Below are positions 22,551 through 34,100 of a stretch of 64,000 nt of DNA, in pieces. Position numbers and translations under genes: made by a program. The stretch is from assembly GCA_029961685.1 (NCBI GenBank), contig JARWKL010000004.1:34668986-34732985 (forward strand), written 5' to 3'. The first letter of the stretch is position 1; each line of letters starts with the position of its first letter. The notes beneath the pieces are model-generated. The model was given only the letters and a program-made list of their open reading frames with translations. It had not been told where the DNA came from and ran no database searches. This stretch comes from Aristolochia californica (Eukaryota > Streptophyta > Magnoliopsida > Piperales > Aristolochiaceae).

Positions 22551-23278
22551 TTAATGGGGGGGGGGGGGGGGGGCATTCATTCCCACCTCGAGGCATAGAG
22601 CCTCCACCAAACCGGTAGTAAACAAGTTAACATACTGACTCAAACTCACAAACGGACCGGCGCGGTCAAGGCGCTCCTGAAACAATTTTTGATACACCTC
22701 GATGGATCCTGTTTGTTTGAGATTAACCAAATCCCCAAGGGGATTGCTATGTGCAGGGGGCCCAAACCTCAACATACAGGAGTCTTTAAATAAATCCCAA
22801 TCATGCACGTGGTGCTTCGAATAAAATTTGGAATACCACAGTAAAACTTCGTCTAACAAGTGGAAGGTAGCCAAAGAGACCGGCTCCTCCGACTGGGTTC
22901 GTTGGTGCCCAAAAAATGCTCACACCGTTGCAACCAGATTAACGGATCAGTAGACCCATCTTAGGTTGGAAAGGTTAATTTGGTGTACCTAGGCACATTT
23001 TAAGTGTTGTTTCTATGAAATTTCCCTGGAGGGGTCTGAGCAGGACGCAGAGGAGGCATAGGCGGGGGTGGAAGGTCGGGGTACTCAGCAGGGCGTGTGG
23101 CACTGCCGGAACGGGGAACCTCACATGGTCCCTGAATGTAGAGAAGCTGGAGCAGAGTCTCCTTAATCTCTTGCATATCTGTGCATAGAGCAGCTTGGTC
23201 AGTCCAAAACTCGTCAATGGAGGTGCACAAATCCGCTAGAGAAAGAGTCGTCTAAGGTGGTCATGTCTGATACCACGA
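22551..23278 (-). pseudogene. G2 gag (broken)
   Basis: 22874-22551 holds the retrotransposon gag block with FHLLDEVLLWYSKF, LRFGPPAHSNPLGDLVNL and TGSIEVYQKLFQERLDRAG. A G18 homopolymer (22556-22573) replaces the codons after LEVGM, and the frame ends in a Pro run. The N-terminal part (23230-23000) is frameshifted. Gag forms the particle that packages element RNA. Confidence 0.83.
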
Positions 23279-23873
23279 TGTTAGGTTCTCTAGCCATAGA
23301 TCAAGTCACCCTACGCTCTCCTCGGTCTTCCAAAATTAAAGACAATGAAGATCTAGACTTGGGATTCTTGGAACATCCAATGGTGTCTGATGAACTCAGA
23401 TGAGGAAGATGAACTATCACTGGGGATAGACAAACTCGGCAGGGAGAATATGAAGGGGTCGTTGGTGGATGTAAATCTCGTGAGGAAGTAGATGAATAAG
23501 CGTTGATGGAGGAGAAGCTCGGAAGGGAGAAGATGGGTTGTTGAGGGATGAGGAACTCGGGATGAAGAAGGTGAAGAGACTTTGATGAAGGAGGGCTCGT
23601 GAGGAAGAAGATGAAGAGACTTGAGCTTTCAAAGGAGCTCCACCCTTAGGCCTCGTGAAAGAGAGAAGCTGATCTCATTTACCTATGGCTGAAAGTTTAC
23701 TTTCCATTCAAATGACGCCCCTATAAATAATAGAAACACCCCCTTACATAGCCAATGCAAAGCCCAAGTTCTGACTGAAATTACATTAATGCCACCTAAG
23801 AGAACATTCAGAAAATTACATAAATTATCCTCTACGTCTACCTGCTACTCTAGATGCTATGGAGTCCATAACA
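23279..23873 (-). repeat. 5' LTR of G2
   Basis: Plus-strand TGTTAGGTTCTCTAGCC ... GAGTCCATAACA, 595 bp, matching 18371-18964. The primer site is at its left edge (CTGATACCA on plus, 23268-23276). Confidence 0.92.
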
Positions 23874-23878
23874 TATTG

Positions 23879-24420
23879 TTGCCTTGGCGCAGAGGGGGGG
23901 GACTCTTTCAAGACCCGTTGTTTAGCTTCCAGAGTACGAGCAAGATTCATGGCATGTGTTAGGTCCGGTGGGTCATGTAATTCCACTTCTAGACGAAGGG
24001 CCTCCACTAGTCTCGCAATAAATAAATGCACATATTGAGTAGGACGTACATACCTACTGGAGCATGCCAGGCGTTCCTGCAATTGTTTTTGATATACCTC
24101 AATGGAACCGGTCTGTTTTAAGTTGACCAAATCACCCAAAGGGTTACTGCAGGTTGGGGGACCGAATCTCAAGATGCAATAATCGTTAAAAATATCCCAA
24201 TCTTGGATATGGCGCTCCGAATCAAACTGATGGTACCATAGCTGCACTTCATCGAGCATGTGGAAGGCAGCTAAAGGAACTCTATCATTGGCCGGTGTTC
24301 TTTGGTTCCAAAAAAATTGGTCACACCTATGTAACCATACCAGAGGGTCGGAGGAACCATCATAAGTTGGAAAATCTAGATTGTTATACCTGGTAACGGT
24401 GACGTGGACACCCCTGCTGG
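23879..24420 (-). pseudogene. G1 gag, resumed after G2
   Basis: One frame from 24481 to 23825 contains LDFPTYDGSSDPLVWLHRCD, AFHMLDEVQLWY, LRFGPPTCSNPLGDLVNLKQ and HAMNLARTLEAKQRVL, which is gypsy gag. The last residues read into the G2 LTR and the first into the C2 LTR, so only about 24420-23879 is G1. It is nearly intact, better kept than most coding here. Its 5' end and the G1 5' LTR are lost at the C2 boundary. Confidence 0.87.
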
Positions 24421-24839
24421 TGGGTGAATTATGACATATACATAGGTTAATTAGAAAGGGATTAGTTGGGATGGGTTGCATTGTATTTAGCTCATGGGTT
24501 GTATTGTAATTAACCTAACCCTAAGTTTAAATAGAAAAGTAGAAGAGGGGAGCAGCACTCCCATTTTTTCAGCCTCCCTGGTGTCTTCTTGCTCACGGTG
24601 AACTCAGAGCTTGAAGCTCTTCTCCTTGGCTGTTCCGTCAGCCTCTTGTGGTGGTGTTTCTGTCCAACAAACTTAGAGCTTGGAGCTCTTGCTCTTGGCT
24701 GTGTCATTAGCCTCATTTGGTGGTGGTTCTATCCACGTAAACTCACAGTTGGGAGCTCTTGTCTTGGCTGTTCCGTTACCCTTCAGTGGTCGACGATGGG
24801 TGTTCTCATCAGGCTTCACTCGTCTAGAAATCCTTATCA
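24421..24839 (+). repeat. 5' LTR of C2
   Basis: Starts near TGGGTGAATTATGACATA and ends TCCTTATCA before the primer site. Inside is a threefold repeat of about 70 bp (24599-24790) built on GAGCTTGRAGCTCTT ... TTGGCTGTT ... GTGGTGGT. The exact left end is uncertain by a few bases because several TG candidates lie at 24415-24421. Confidence 0.72.
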
Positions 24840-27745
24840 TGGTATCAAAGCTTGGAGCTGCTCTTGATTTTTTTTTTGGGTGTGGTGGTTCAACTTCTCT
24901 GTGTTGAATGTGAGCTTGAAGGTCAACGTTTCTATTTGAGGAGTCAAGGTTCTGTTCCGAACTTTTTCTAGGCCTGGTGGTTCAACTTCTCTGTGCTAAA
25001 CATGAGCTTGAAGCTCAAGGTTGTTGTTCGAGTGTTGGAAGATAGGGCCCAAGTCCACACGACCAAGGAAGACCTACATACTTAAGAGTATTATAAGATG
25101 GGTCACACGACCAAAGAAGACCCAAAAGATGGGCCCAAGCGCATAAGAAGTTGGACCCACCATGATTACCACGAATTGGCATCCTTATCACATAAGTTGG
25201 AAGATCAAGAAGGACTCACAAAGGCATCTTTATCTTATGGTCACATCCTAGAAGAGTTCTAGTTTAAGTTAAGTTTGTCTTTTATCTATATTGAGTTATT
25301 TAATTATGTTAGGACTTATCTTTAAGTGTTAGAGTTTGGGTGTAATTCGGACAAAGAAGTTTTATTGTAATTGGACTCTGCTACCTTCCTCTATTATAAA
25401 TAGAGGTTCGTGTACTCATATTATAATAAGTTCATGGAATCAGTTAAGTATTTATCTTTTTCATAAATTCAACATGGTATCAGAGCAGGTACTATGAGTT
25501 GACTTGGTCAACCCACAGAGATAATGAGATCCTTTTCTCTAAACCCTAAACCCTAAGTCTAGGTTAGTAGTTATTTTTTAGTCCCTACACCCGTAGTTTT
25601 CTTTGCATTTTAAACATCTATACTAAGATTTTAATATTTAAAATTATATATTGACGGAAAGATATTTGAGTATACTTTCCAAGGGAAAAATATATTTTTC
25701 CAATCGGAGTTATCTACAAAGTGAAATCAATATTTTAATGAGTGAGGGTCAGATTGCAAAAGAGGTTCGAGCAGTAGTAGAAAGCTTCAACTTCCGAGGT
25801 ATTTTATGTTATCAAGAAAGAAACTTTATATATATATTTCATTTGATATATATATCAAACAAAATATCTGTAAGTTTATTTTCTTAAATATTCAACCAAT
25901 TTTCAATCAGATTTATCTACAAAGAAAAAATGATATTTGAAGCAGTGAAGGTCAGATTGAAAAAAAAAAGGTTCGTGAAGCAGTAGCAGAAACCTTCGAC
26001 ATCCGAGGTATTTTATGCTATCAATAACGAGACTTTATGTGGAGAATTATATATCAAACGAAAGAAATATATGTAAGTCTATTTTCTTACTGATTCAACC
26101 AATTATTTATCTGAACTTTTTATAAGGAGATATTGATTTTTTAATAGTAAATGGTCATGTTGGAAAAACGGAGAAACAATACTTTGTTCTGCCAAATGGT
26201 AGAGACCAAAATCTATCAGATTATTTATCTTCTAATAATTATATTTTATGAAGTGAAGTTATATTTCGATTAAAGGTATATAAGTCTAGTTTCAGAAGTA
26301 AAATATTTCATGTCAATCTGATCTATATTGAAATATATATTCAAATTGGAAGAATCAAAGGTCACGCAGGTATCCTGTTGCATTGAAAAATTCGAATTTA
26401 AGCCCATTGTTTTGCATCACTTTTTGACTTGATTAATCAGGAAAATATCTCACTTCTTCTTGGTTTGAGGGCTTATTTATACATCTCTCGTATTTGGGCT
26501 TATTGCTACATCTATGATCTTTGGTTCAAGCTGGGATCACTGCCATTACCTCCCAGCTTCAGGGGGAGAAGTAGAAGAAGTACAAGAAAAAGGTATTTTA
26601 TTCCATTTGTTGTGGATAATTTTTATTTGAAAAAAGTATTCAAGAAAGGGGGAGCACAAATGAAGTTTGTGCATCTAAGATTAAAGTTTTATATCAGATT
26701 ATTTCATGGATTCTTTTACAAAGTTTATTATTTGGTAGGTGTTATATTCAGCAGCAGCTATTATGTCTCTTTGGGGACATTATTATTGAAGAAGAGGTGG
26801 TCTCGGTATCTTTCCTCATACCATTATTTATTTGTACCTGTCAAAAATATCAAAAATGTTAACGGTCAGGATTCCATGCCTGAGGAACCTAATACCCCAT
26901 CAAAAATATAAAAAATGTCAATGGTTGGGATTCCATGATGGAGTAACTTAATACCACATCAAAAATATCAAGTGTCAATGGTTGGGATTCCATGATGGAG
27001 GAAATTAATACCCCGTCAAAAATATCAAATGTCTATGGTTGGGACACCATGACAGAGGAACTTATTATGACATCTCTATTACCACGAGCTGGCATCCTTA
27101 TCGCATAAGTTGGAAGATAAAAAAAGACTCACAACGGTATCTTAAACTTATGGTCTCGTCCTAGAAGAGTTCTAGTTTGAATTATGTTCGTCTTTTATCT
27201 ATATTGAGTTATTTAATTAGGCTAGGACTTATCTTTAAGTGTTAGAGTTTGGGTGTAATTGGGACAAAGGTAGTTTTATTGTAATTGGACTCTACTACCT
27301 TCCTATATTATAAATAGAGGTTCATGTACTCGGATTATAATAAGTTACTGGAGTCAATAAATTATTTCTCTTTTCCATAAATTCAACAGAGGGGTCAAGG
27401 GCTCTGTTTGAATTTTTTTGGGCGTGGTGGTTCAGCTTCTCTGTGTTGAACATGAGCTTGAAACCCAAGGTTGCTGTTCGAAAGGCTTTGTTCGAATTTT
27501 CTTTGGTGTGGCTCATCTGTTCTAGGTTGAACGTGTTCTGTTACACTGCTGTTCAGAAGCTAGGTGACCTTGGTCTCGTCACTTTAGTGGTGGTAGATCT
27601 GGAATTTTTAGCAAGGGTTTCTGAAATTTTCAACAAGGGTTTCTGAAAATTTCAGCAAGAGTTTCAGCCTATTTGTGGCCCTCTAAAAACATCTTTGTGG
27701 GGCTTGTATTTCAGCCACTCTTGCTCTCAACTTGTTTTCTTCATC
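24840..27745 (+). other. C2 leader with about 90-bp repeats, split by X3
   Basis: Outside X3 (25033-27388), the leader holds three to four copies of a unit of about 90 bp. Each has GTGGTGGTTCAACTTCTCTGTG, GAGCTTGAA, CAAGGTT and CTGTTCGAA blocks, starting near 24871, 24963 and 27412, with a weaker copy near 27496. X3 sits inside the second unit. No coding potential is apparent. Confidence 0.72.
25033..27388 (+). mobile_element. X3: non-coding LTR retrotransposon (family X)
   Basis: The 5' LTR is 25033-25474 (442 bp, TGTTGGAAGAT...AATTCAACA), with the primer site TGGTATCAGAGC at 25475-25486. The 3' LTR is 27078-27388 and lacks its first 130 bp or so. The internal 1.6 kb is non-coding, with duplicated blocks (TTATCTACAAAG near 25707 and 25912, and TTCCGAGGTATTTTATG twice). 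The open frame at 26429-26911 is not conserved in other copies. GAG is present on both flanks, but no full five-base duplication is seen. Confidence 0.86.
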
Positions 27746-28699
27746 ATGTCAATGGACAAGTTAGATTTTTCTCCTATTCAGTTCACGAGTAAGAACTACA
27801 GTGCCTCAGCAATTTAGTTCTGGTTATTTGTCATGGGAAAAGAATTATGGGGCCACATTGATTGGTGTGATCCAGCACCTCGCGAGGCCGAACCGTTGTC
27901 AAAATGGACCACCATGGATGCTAAGGTCATGACCTAGATACTTGGGTCTATTAAGCCTCACCTAGTTCTTAATCTGAGGCCCTATAAAACTGCAGCTGAT
28001 ATGTGGAATTACTTCCACAAGGTTTATCACCAAAACCGCATGGCTCGGCGGTTTCAAGTAGAGTATGAGATGGCTAACTACACACAAGGAAGCCTTTCCA
28101 TTGAAGAATACTTTTAGGATTTTCAAAATCTTTGGGTTGACTATACCAACATAGTTTATGAGAACGTCTTAGTTTCTGCTCTCTCTGATGTTCAAGTCAT
28201 ACATGAAACCAGCAAGAGAGGTCAATTCTTGATGAAGCTCGATTCCAAATTTGAGATTGCCCATTCACATCTAATGAATCGGCATCCTGTGCCCTCTCTG
28301 GATGCCTATTGGAGTAAACTTCTTAGGGAGTAGTAGCGCATTGCTACTCATGCTAGCATGGAACATTGGGTTCATGTTGATGCCTCTACTACTGTGTCCT
28401 ATGCAGCACAAGGGAAAAATAAGGGTCAGGACATGAGTTATGTCCAGTGCTTTCACCGTAAAGATTATGGTCACTTTGCTCGACAATGTCCCAAGAAGCC
28501 CTGTAACTACTACAAAAAACCGGGTCATCTCATCACAGCTTATCCTACTCGCCCTGAAAAAAAGAAGGGTATTGCTTATCATGCCTCCATTGGTACTTCT
28601 AGTTCTGTAGCATTGCCAACTACCATCCCGGTCACTACAATTCTTGTTCCTAAAACACCCACAAATCCAAACACACTCACCCCTGAAATGGTACAATAG
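27746..28699 (+). pseudogene. C2 gag with zinc knuckles (broken)
   Basis: The ATG at 27746 opens SMDKLDFSPIQFTSKNYSA, then WGHIDW, KWTTMDAKVM, LNLRPYKTAADMWNYF and ARRFQVEYEMANYTQGSLSI, which is the UBN2-type gag of copia elements. Several in-frame TAG stops interrupt it, including ones where Trp or Gln would be expected. The frame 28358-28699 holds CFHRKDYGHFARQC, a CCHC knuckle with its second Cys changed, and CNYYKKPGH, a second degraded one. Confidence 0.85.
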
Positions 28700-30012
28700 A
28701 TGATCATCTCTGCTTTGTCTACTTTTGGTCTCTCAAGTAAGCATAAAGTCTCTGCTCAGACATGGTATTTTAATTCCGGTGCTTTTGACGATATGACTAA
28801 CAATGTCATGTCTCTTTCAAATGTCTGAAAGTATGATGGAAATCTGAAAATTAACACTACTAATGTCAGCTCTCTGCCTATCAGTGTTGCCGGTGATCTC
28901 TCTCTCACCTTAGCTGATGTTTTTGTGTCCCCTGACCTCTCTATAAATGTTCTTTTTTTTTTGTCAACTGGTTGATAAAAATTGTAATGTTCACTTTTCT
29001 CGCTCTAGTTGTGTTGTGCAGGATCAAGTGTCAGGGAAGGTGATCACGAAGAGGCCTAAAGTGGGACAACTATTTCCACTTAAATTCTTTCTATCTACCA
29101 TTATTCTGCGTGCTCCTGTACTTTCCTTTGCATGTAATGGTGTTGGTTCTGGCACTAAGATGTGGCATAGATGTCTAGGCCACCAAACTCTGATGTTCTT
29201 CATACAATGTTTAATCCTAGTTTATTAGGAAGTACAACATGCTCTTCTCTTGATCTTTCTTTTGATTGTTCATCATGCAAACTTGGTAAAAGTAAGGTTC
29301 TACCTTTTCCTCAACATGCATCTCATGCCTCCCACTGTTTTGATATTATTCATAGTGATGTTTGGGGAATCGCTCCTATTGTCTAGCATGTGCATTATAA
29401 ATACTTTGTTACCTTTATTGATGACTTCAGTCATTTTACTAGGGTCTAGTTCCTATGGGCTAAGTCGGAAGTTTTCGTAGTATTTGAGCACTTTCTTGTG
29501 CTTCTTGAGACTCAATTCTCTATTCGCATTAGGGTACCACGCTCTAATTCTGAAGGCGAGTACATGTCTACTGAGTTCCAGGATTTTCTTCAAAGAAAAG
29601 GCATAATCTCTCAGCGTTCTCGTCTCTCGACACTGCAACAAAATGGAGTTGTTGAGTGGAAAAATTGTCATCTTCTTGATATGGTCCGAACTCTTTTACT
29701 TGAATCATCTATTTCTTCCTATTTTTTGTGTGAAGCATTTTCTACTTTAGTTCATTTAATCAACCACCTGCCCTCTCCAACGTTGCATCATGTTTCTCCA
29801 TTCTTTAAGTTATTTGGTTATTCTCCATCATATACTGATCTTGAGACATTCGGTTGTGTTTTTTTTGTGCATCTACTTGATCATGAATGACACAAACTTA
29901 TAGCCCAATCAGTTATGTGTACTTTTCTTGGTTATGCAATTTCTCAAAAATTCTATGTTTTCTATGATTCGCATGCTCATCGTATCACTCGTTCAGAAAT
30001 CTTTGTCAAAAT
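28700..30012 (+). pseudogene. C2 protease and integrase (broken)
   Basis: TWYFNSGAFDDMTN (about 28763) is the copia protease site with the catalytic Asp changed to Asn. The pre-integrase block has WHRCLGHQ (29163). Integrase follows with CKLGKS, HSDVWGIAP, SEGEYMSTEFQDFLQRKGI and QQNGVVEWKNCHLLD. The frame 29498-29890 ends ETFGCVFFVHLLDHE, followed by a stop. The sequence continues to RITRSEIF and then breaks at X2. Confidence 0.84.
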
Positions 30013-31112
30013 ATAGATCAGATTGATATGACACGTTCTCATTTTGAAACTAGACTTAAATGTGTTTCATTCAAGTATAATTTTTCTTCATAAAATATAC
30101 TTTTATTTAGATATATAATCTGATAGATTTCGGTCACTATAATCTGGCCGAACTATGTACTCTTTCTCCTTTTGCCAGCATAACCAATGATTCTTCCAAG
30201 ATCAATATCTCCTTATAAAAAACTCATATAGAATGGTTGAATAGGTAAAAAAATAGACTTACTGATATTTCGTTTGATATATAATTCTTCATATAAAGTC
30301 TCGTTCTTGATAGCATAAAATAGCTTCAATTTGAAGCTTTCTGCTGCTGCTCGAACTTCTTTTTCAAATTGACCTTTGTTGCTTCAAATATCAATTTCTC
30401 TTTGTAGATAACTCCGATTGGAAAAATTCATTTTTCATTGAAAATTAGACTCGAATATATTTCCATCAATATAATATGTAATATAAAAAGCTCAATATAG
30501 AGGTTAAAATGCAAACCAAACAACGGGTATAAGGACTAAAAAGAAAAAAAAAAGATAAATACGAACCTAAACTACTAGAGATAATAGATCAGAAAATGAT
30601 CACATTACCTTAGTGGGTTGACCGAGTCAACTCACAAAACTTACTCTGATACCATGTTGAATTTATGGAAAAAATAAATACTTCATTGGCTTATCATAAT
30701 CAGAGTACATGAACCTCTATTTATAATAGAGGAAGGTAGTAGAGTCCAATTACAATTAAACTACTTTTCTCCCAATTACACCCAAACTCTAAAACTTGAA
30801 GATAACTCCTAGCATAATTAAATCACCCAAAATAAATAGACACTAACATAACTAAAACACCTCTAAACTGAAACTCTTCTATGAAACTTCTTCCATAATA
30901 GTTATGGCTCTGTAACACTTCTTATTGTGTAAGATTTTTCATGCCACCTCATGTAATCATGGTGGGTCCCACATCTTATGGGCTTCGTCCCATCTTCCAA
31001 TACTATTGAATATGTGGGCCTTCCTTAGTCGTGTGGGATTGGGTCCATCTTTCGACACTCTTAAATATGTGGGCCTTCTTTGGTCATGTGGGCTTCGGCC
31101 CATCTTCCAACA
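30013..31112 (-). mobile_element. X2: partial family-X element (5' half)
   Basis: Minus strand. The 5' LTR is 30655-31112 (458 bp; plus reading TGTTGAATTTATGG...CTTCCAACA) and the primer site reads CTGATACCA up to 30654. Internal sequence runs from 30654 back to 30013, where it breaks against C2 integrase. The 3' half and 3' LTR are missing. The right LTR edge abuts the reverse satellite array. Confidence 0.84.
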
Positions 31113-34100
31113 CTAGGAAACATGAAGCATTAATTGTCCTGGAGTCGTATTTTTACTAAATATAATTTTGCAACATTTCGTAAGAAAAATACTAACAAGG
31201 CCATATAGTAGTAGAAAGAAATTTATTTGAGCAAAAAATGCATTACCACAAAATTTTCCTGGTATGAATTTTTTGGTAGAAAAGTGTTTCTTAGAAACTT
31301 GAGGCATTGATGGTCCCTGGAGACGTATTTTTATAAGGCATATTTTTCCAACAGTTCCTGTAAAATGGCACTAACAAGGACTTATAGTTGTAGGAAGTAA
31401 TTTCTTTCAGCTAAAATTGCCTTCCAACAAAATTTTCCAAGTAACAATTTTCAGCTTGAGAAATGTTTCTAGGAAACATAAGGAACTAATTGGCCAAGGA
31501 GACGTATTTTTACAACAAATACTTTTCCAACGTTTACTAAAAATTACACTAACAAGGCCTTATAGTTGTTGAAAGTAAATTCTTTCAAAAACAATTGCCT
31601 TACTAGGAAATTTTTAACTACAAAAGTGTTTCCAGGAAATAAGAGGCATTAATGGTCCCTAGAGATGCATTTTTAGTAGAAATACATTTCCAAAGTTTCA
31701 TGAAAACAATGCACTAACAAGGCCTTATAGTTGTAGAATGTAATTTTCATAAAAAAATTTCTAACCAAAAAAATTTCCTGGAAAGAATGTTCAACTAGTA
31801 AAGTTTAACCTAGAAACATGAAGCACTAAGAGTCCATGGAAACGTATTTTTACTAATAACACTTTTCTATTGTTTCCTAAAAAAATTACTGACGAGTCCT
31901 TATAGTAGTATAAAGTAATTTTTTCTAATAAAATTTGTCATACCACAAAATTTTCCTGGTAAGAATTTTCAGGTAGGAAAGTTTTACCAAAGAACATGAC
32001 ATAGTTGTGGTCCCTAGAGACGTATTTTTACTAGCTATTCTTTTCCAATGTTTCCTGAAAGAATGTACTAACAAGGCCTAATACTCAAACAAAGTAATTT
32101 GTTTTAGAAAAAATTGTCCTACAAATTTTTTTTCCTAGAAACAAATTTAAGCAAGAAAAGTGTTTCGAACAAACATGAGGAACTTATGGTCCCTGGAGAC
32201 CATTTTTTACTAAAAATACTTTTGCAGCATTTCCTTAAAAAAATGCACTAACAAGGCAATATAGTTGTAGAAAGTAATTTATTTGAGAAAAATACCTTAC
32301 AACAAAATTTTAATGGTATGATTTTTTAGCTAGAAAAGAGTTTCTAGGAAATATGAGGCACTAATGGTCCCTGAAGATTTATTTTACCTAGAAATGTATT
32401 TCAACCATTTCCTGCAAAATGGATCTAGCGAGGACATAAATTTGTAGAAAGAATAAATTTGTTTCAGCAAAAATTTATTTACCACAAAAATTTCTTAGTA
32501 ATAATTTTCAGCTAGAAAAGTATAACCAAGAAACATGAGGCACTAATTGTCACTAGAGACATATTTTTAATTCAAATACTTTTCTCAAGTTTCCTGAAAA
32601 AAATGCACAAGTAAGGCCTTATAGTTGTAGAAAATAATTTGCTTCTTTAAAAATATCCTTACCACAAAATTTTCCAAGTAAACATTTTCAGCTAGAAAAG
32701 TGTATCTAGGAAACATGAGGCATTAATTGTCCTTGGAGATGTATTTTTAAAAGAAATACGTTTCTAACATTTCTAGAAAAGAGCATTAACAAGTGTATCC
32801 AGGAAACATTGCCTTACCATAAAATTTTCTTGGTAAGAATTTGTTTTCTAAAAAAAAGTGTATTTGGGAAAAATGAGGCACAAATCGACCTTAGAGACGT
32901 ATTTTTACTTGAATTAATTTTCCAATTTTTCCTACAAAATTGCACTTACAATGCCTTATAGTTATAGAAATTAATATGTTTATCAAAACTTGCCTTACCA
33001 TTAAAATTTTCTAGTAAGAATTTTCGACTAGAAAAGTGTTACCATGAAACTTGAGGCACTAATGGTCCTTGAAATACTTTTGCATTGTTTAATGAAAAAA
33101 ACATGTGCTAATAAGGCCTTATAATTGTAGTTTGTTTAAGTAAAACTTGCATTACCATTAAATTTTCCACGTAAGATTATTCTACTTGAAAATTGTTTCC
33201 AGGAAACATAGGGCACTAATGGTCCCTAGAGATGTATTTTTCTTAGAAATACTTTTCCAATTTTTCCTTAAAAAAATGCAATAACAAGGCCTTATAGTTG
33301 TAGAATGTAACTTTTTTTAATCAAAAATTGCCTTACCATAAAATTTTCCTGGTAAGAATTATAAACTAGAAAAGTATTTCCAAGAAATGTGAGGCACTAA
33401 TGGTCCCTAGAGAAGTATTTTTAGTAGAAATACTTCACAAAAGACTCCTTAAAAATGCACTAAAAAAGCTTTATGGTAGAAGAAAGTAATTTGTTTCCGC
33501 ATGCTATTTTCCTAGTAAAAAATTTAAGTTAGAAAAGTGTTTCCAAGAAACATGTGAGACTAATGGTCCATAGAGATGTATTTTTAGTAGAAAAAATTTC
33601 CAACTTTTCTTGAAAAAATGCACTATCAAGGCCTTATTGTTGGAAAAGTAATTTGTTTCTACAAAAATTGCCTTGCAACAAAAATTTCCTGGAAAGAATT
33701 TTTAGCTAGAAAAGTGTTTCCAGGAAACATGACGCACTAATGGTGCCTAGAGAGGTATTTTTACTAGAAATAATTTTCCAGCGTTTCCTAAAACAATGCA
33801 CTAACAATTAAAGTTTTAGAAAGTAATTAGTTTTAGAAATTGCCTTACCCAAAAATTTTCCTGGTAAGAATTTTCAGCTAGAAAAGTGTTTCTAGAAAAC
33901 ATGAGGCACAATTGGCCATTGGAGATGTAGTTCTTATAGAAATAGTTTTCCTACGTATTCTGAAGAAAAAAAAGCAGTAAAATTGCATTATAGTTTTAAA
34001 AAGTAATTTGTTTCAGCATAAATTATCTTACCACATAATTGTAAGCTAGAAATGTGTTTCTAGGAAACAAGAGGCACTAATGGTCCCTAAAGATGTATCT

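Larger units (their letters stand above)
18371..23873 (-). mobile_element. G2: complete chromovirus nested in G1
   Basis: 5503 bp with LTRs 18371-18964 and 23279-23873 and a perfect five-base target duplication TATTG (18366-18370 and 23874-23878). Gag, protease, reverse transcriptase, RNase H, integrase and chromodomain are all recognisable in order on the minus strand, but frames are broken in every domain. The LTRs are near-identical in layout (594 and 595 bp) with scattered differences. The primer site next to the right LTR reads TGATACCA on plus. Confidence 0.93.
14077..24420 (-). mobile_element. G1: Ty3/gypsy chromovirus, interrupted twice
   Basis: Minus-strand element. Its 3' LTR (14077-14460) sits in the X1 LTR. 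Pol lies in 14461-18370 and gag in 23879-24420, separated by the complete element G2. A TRIM interrupts the reverse transcriptase-RNase H junction. The 5' LTR is missing because copia C2 begins at 24421. The LTR begins TGTTATGGACTCCATAGCAT (reverse reading), as in G2 and G4, so the three belong to one lineage. Confidence 0.85.
24421..30012 (+). mobile_element. C2: Ty1/copia element, 3' truncated, holding X3
   Basis: The 5' LTR is about 24421-24839 and the primer site TGGTATCAAAGC is at 24840-24851. A leader follows, interrupted by X3 (25033-27388), then gag from 27746, zinc knuckles, protease and integrase. It stops at 30012 in the region after integrase, where X2 sequence begins, so reverse transcriptase, RNase H and the 3' LTR are missing. 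It is distinct from C0/C1 in LTR and gag. Confidence 0.84.

Noticed and set aside
26429..26911. 160-codon plus-strand frame inside X3
   Set aside because: It falls in the non-coding interior of family X, is not kept open in X1, X5 or X6, and shows no known motif.
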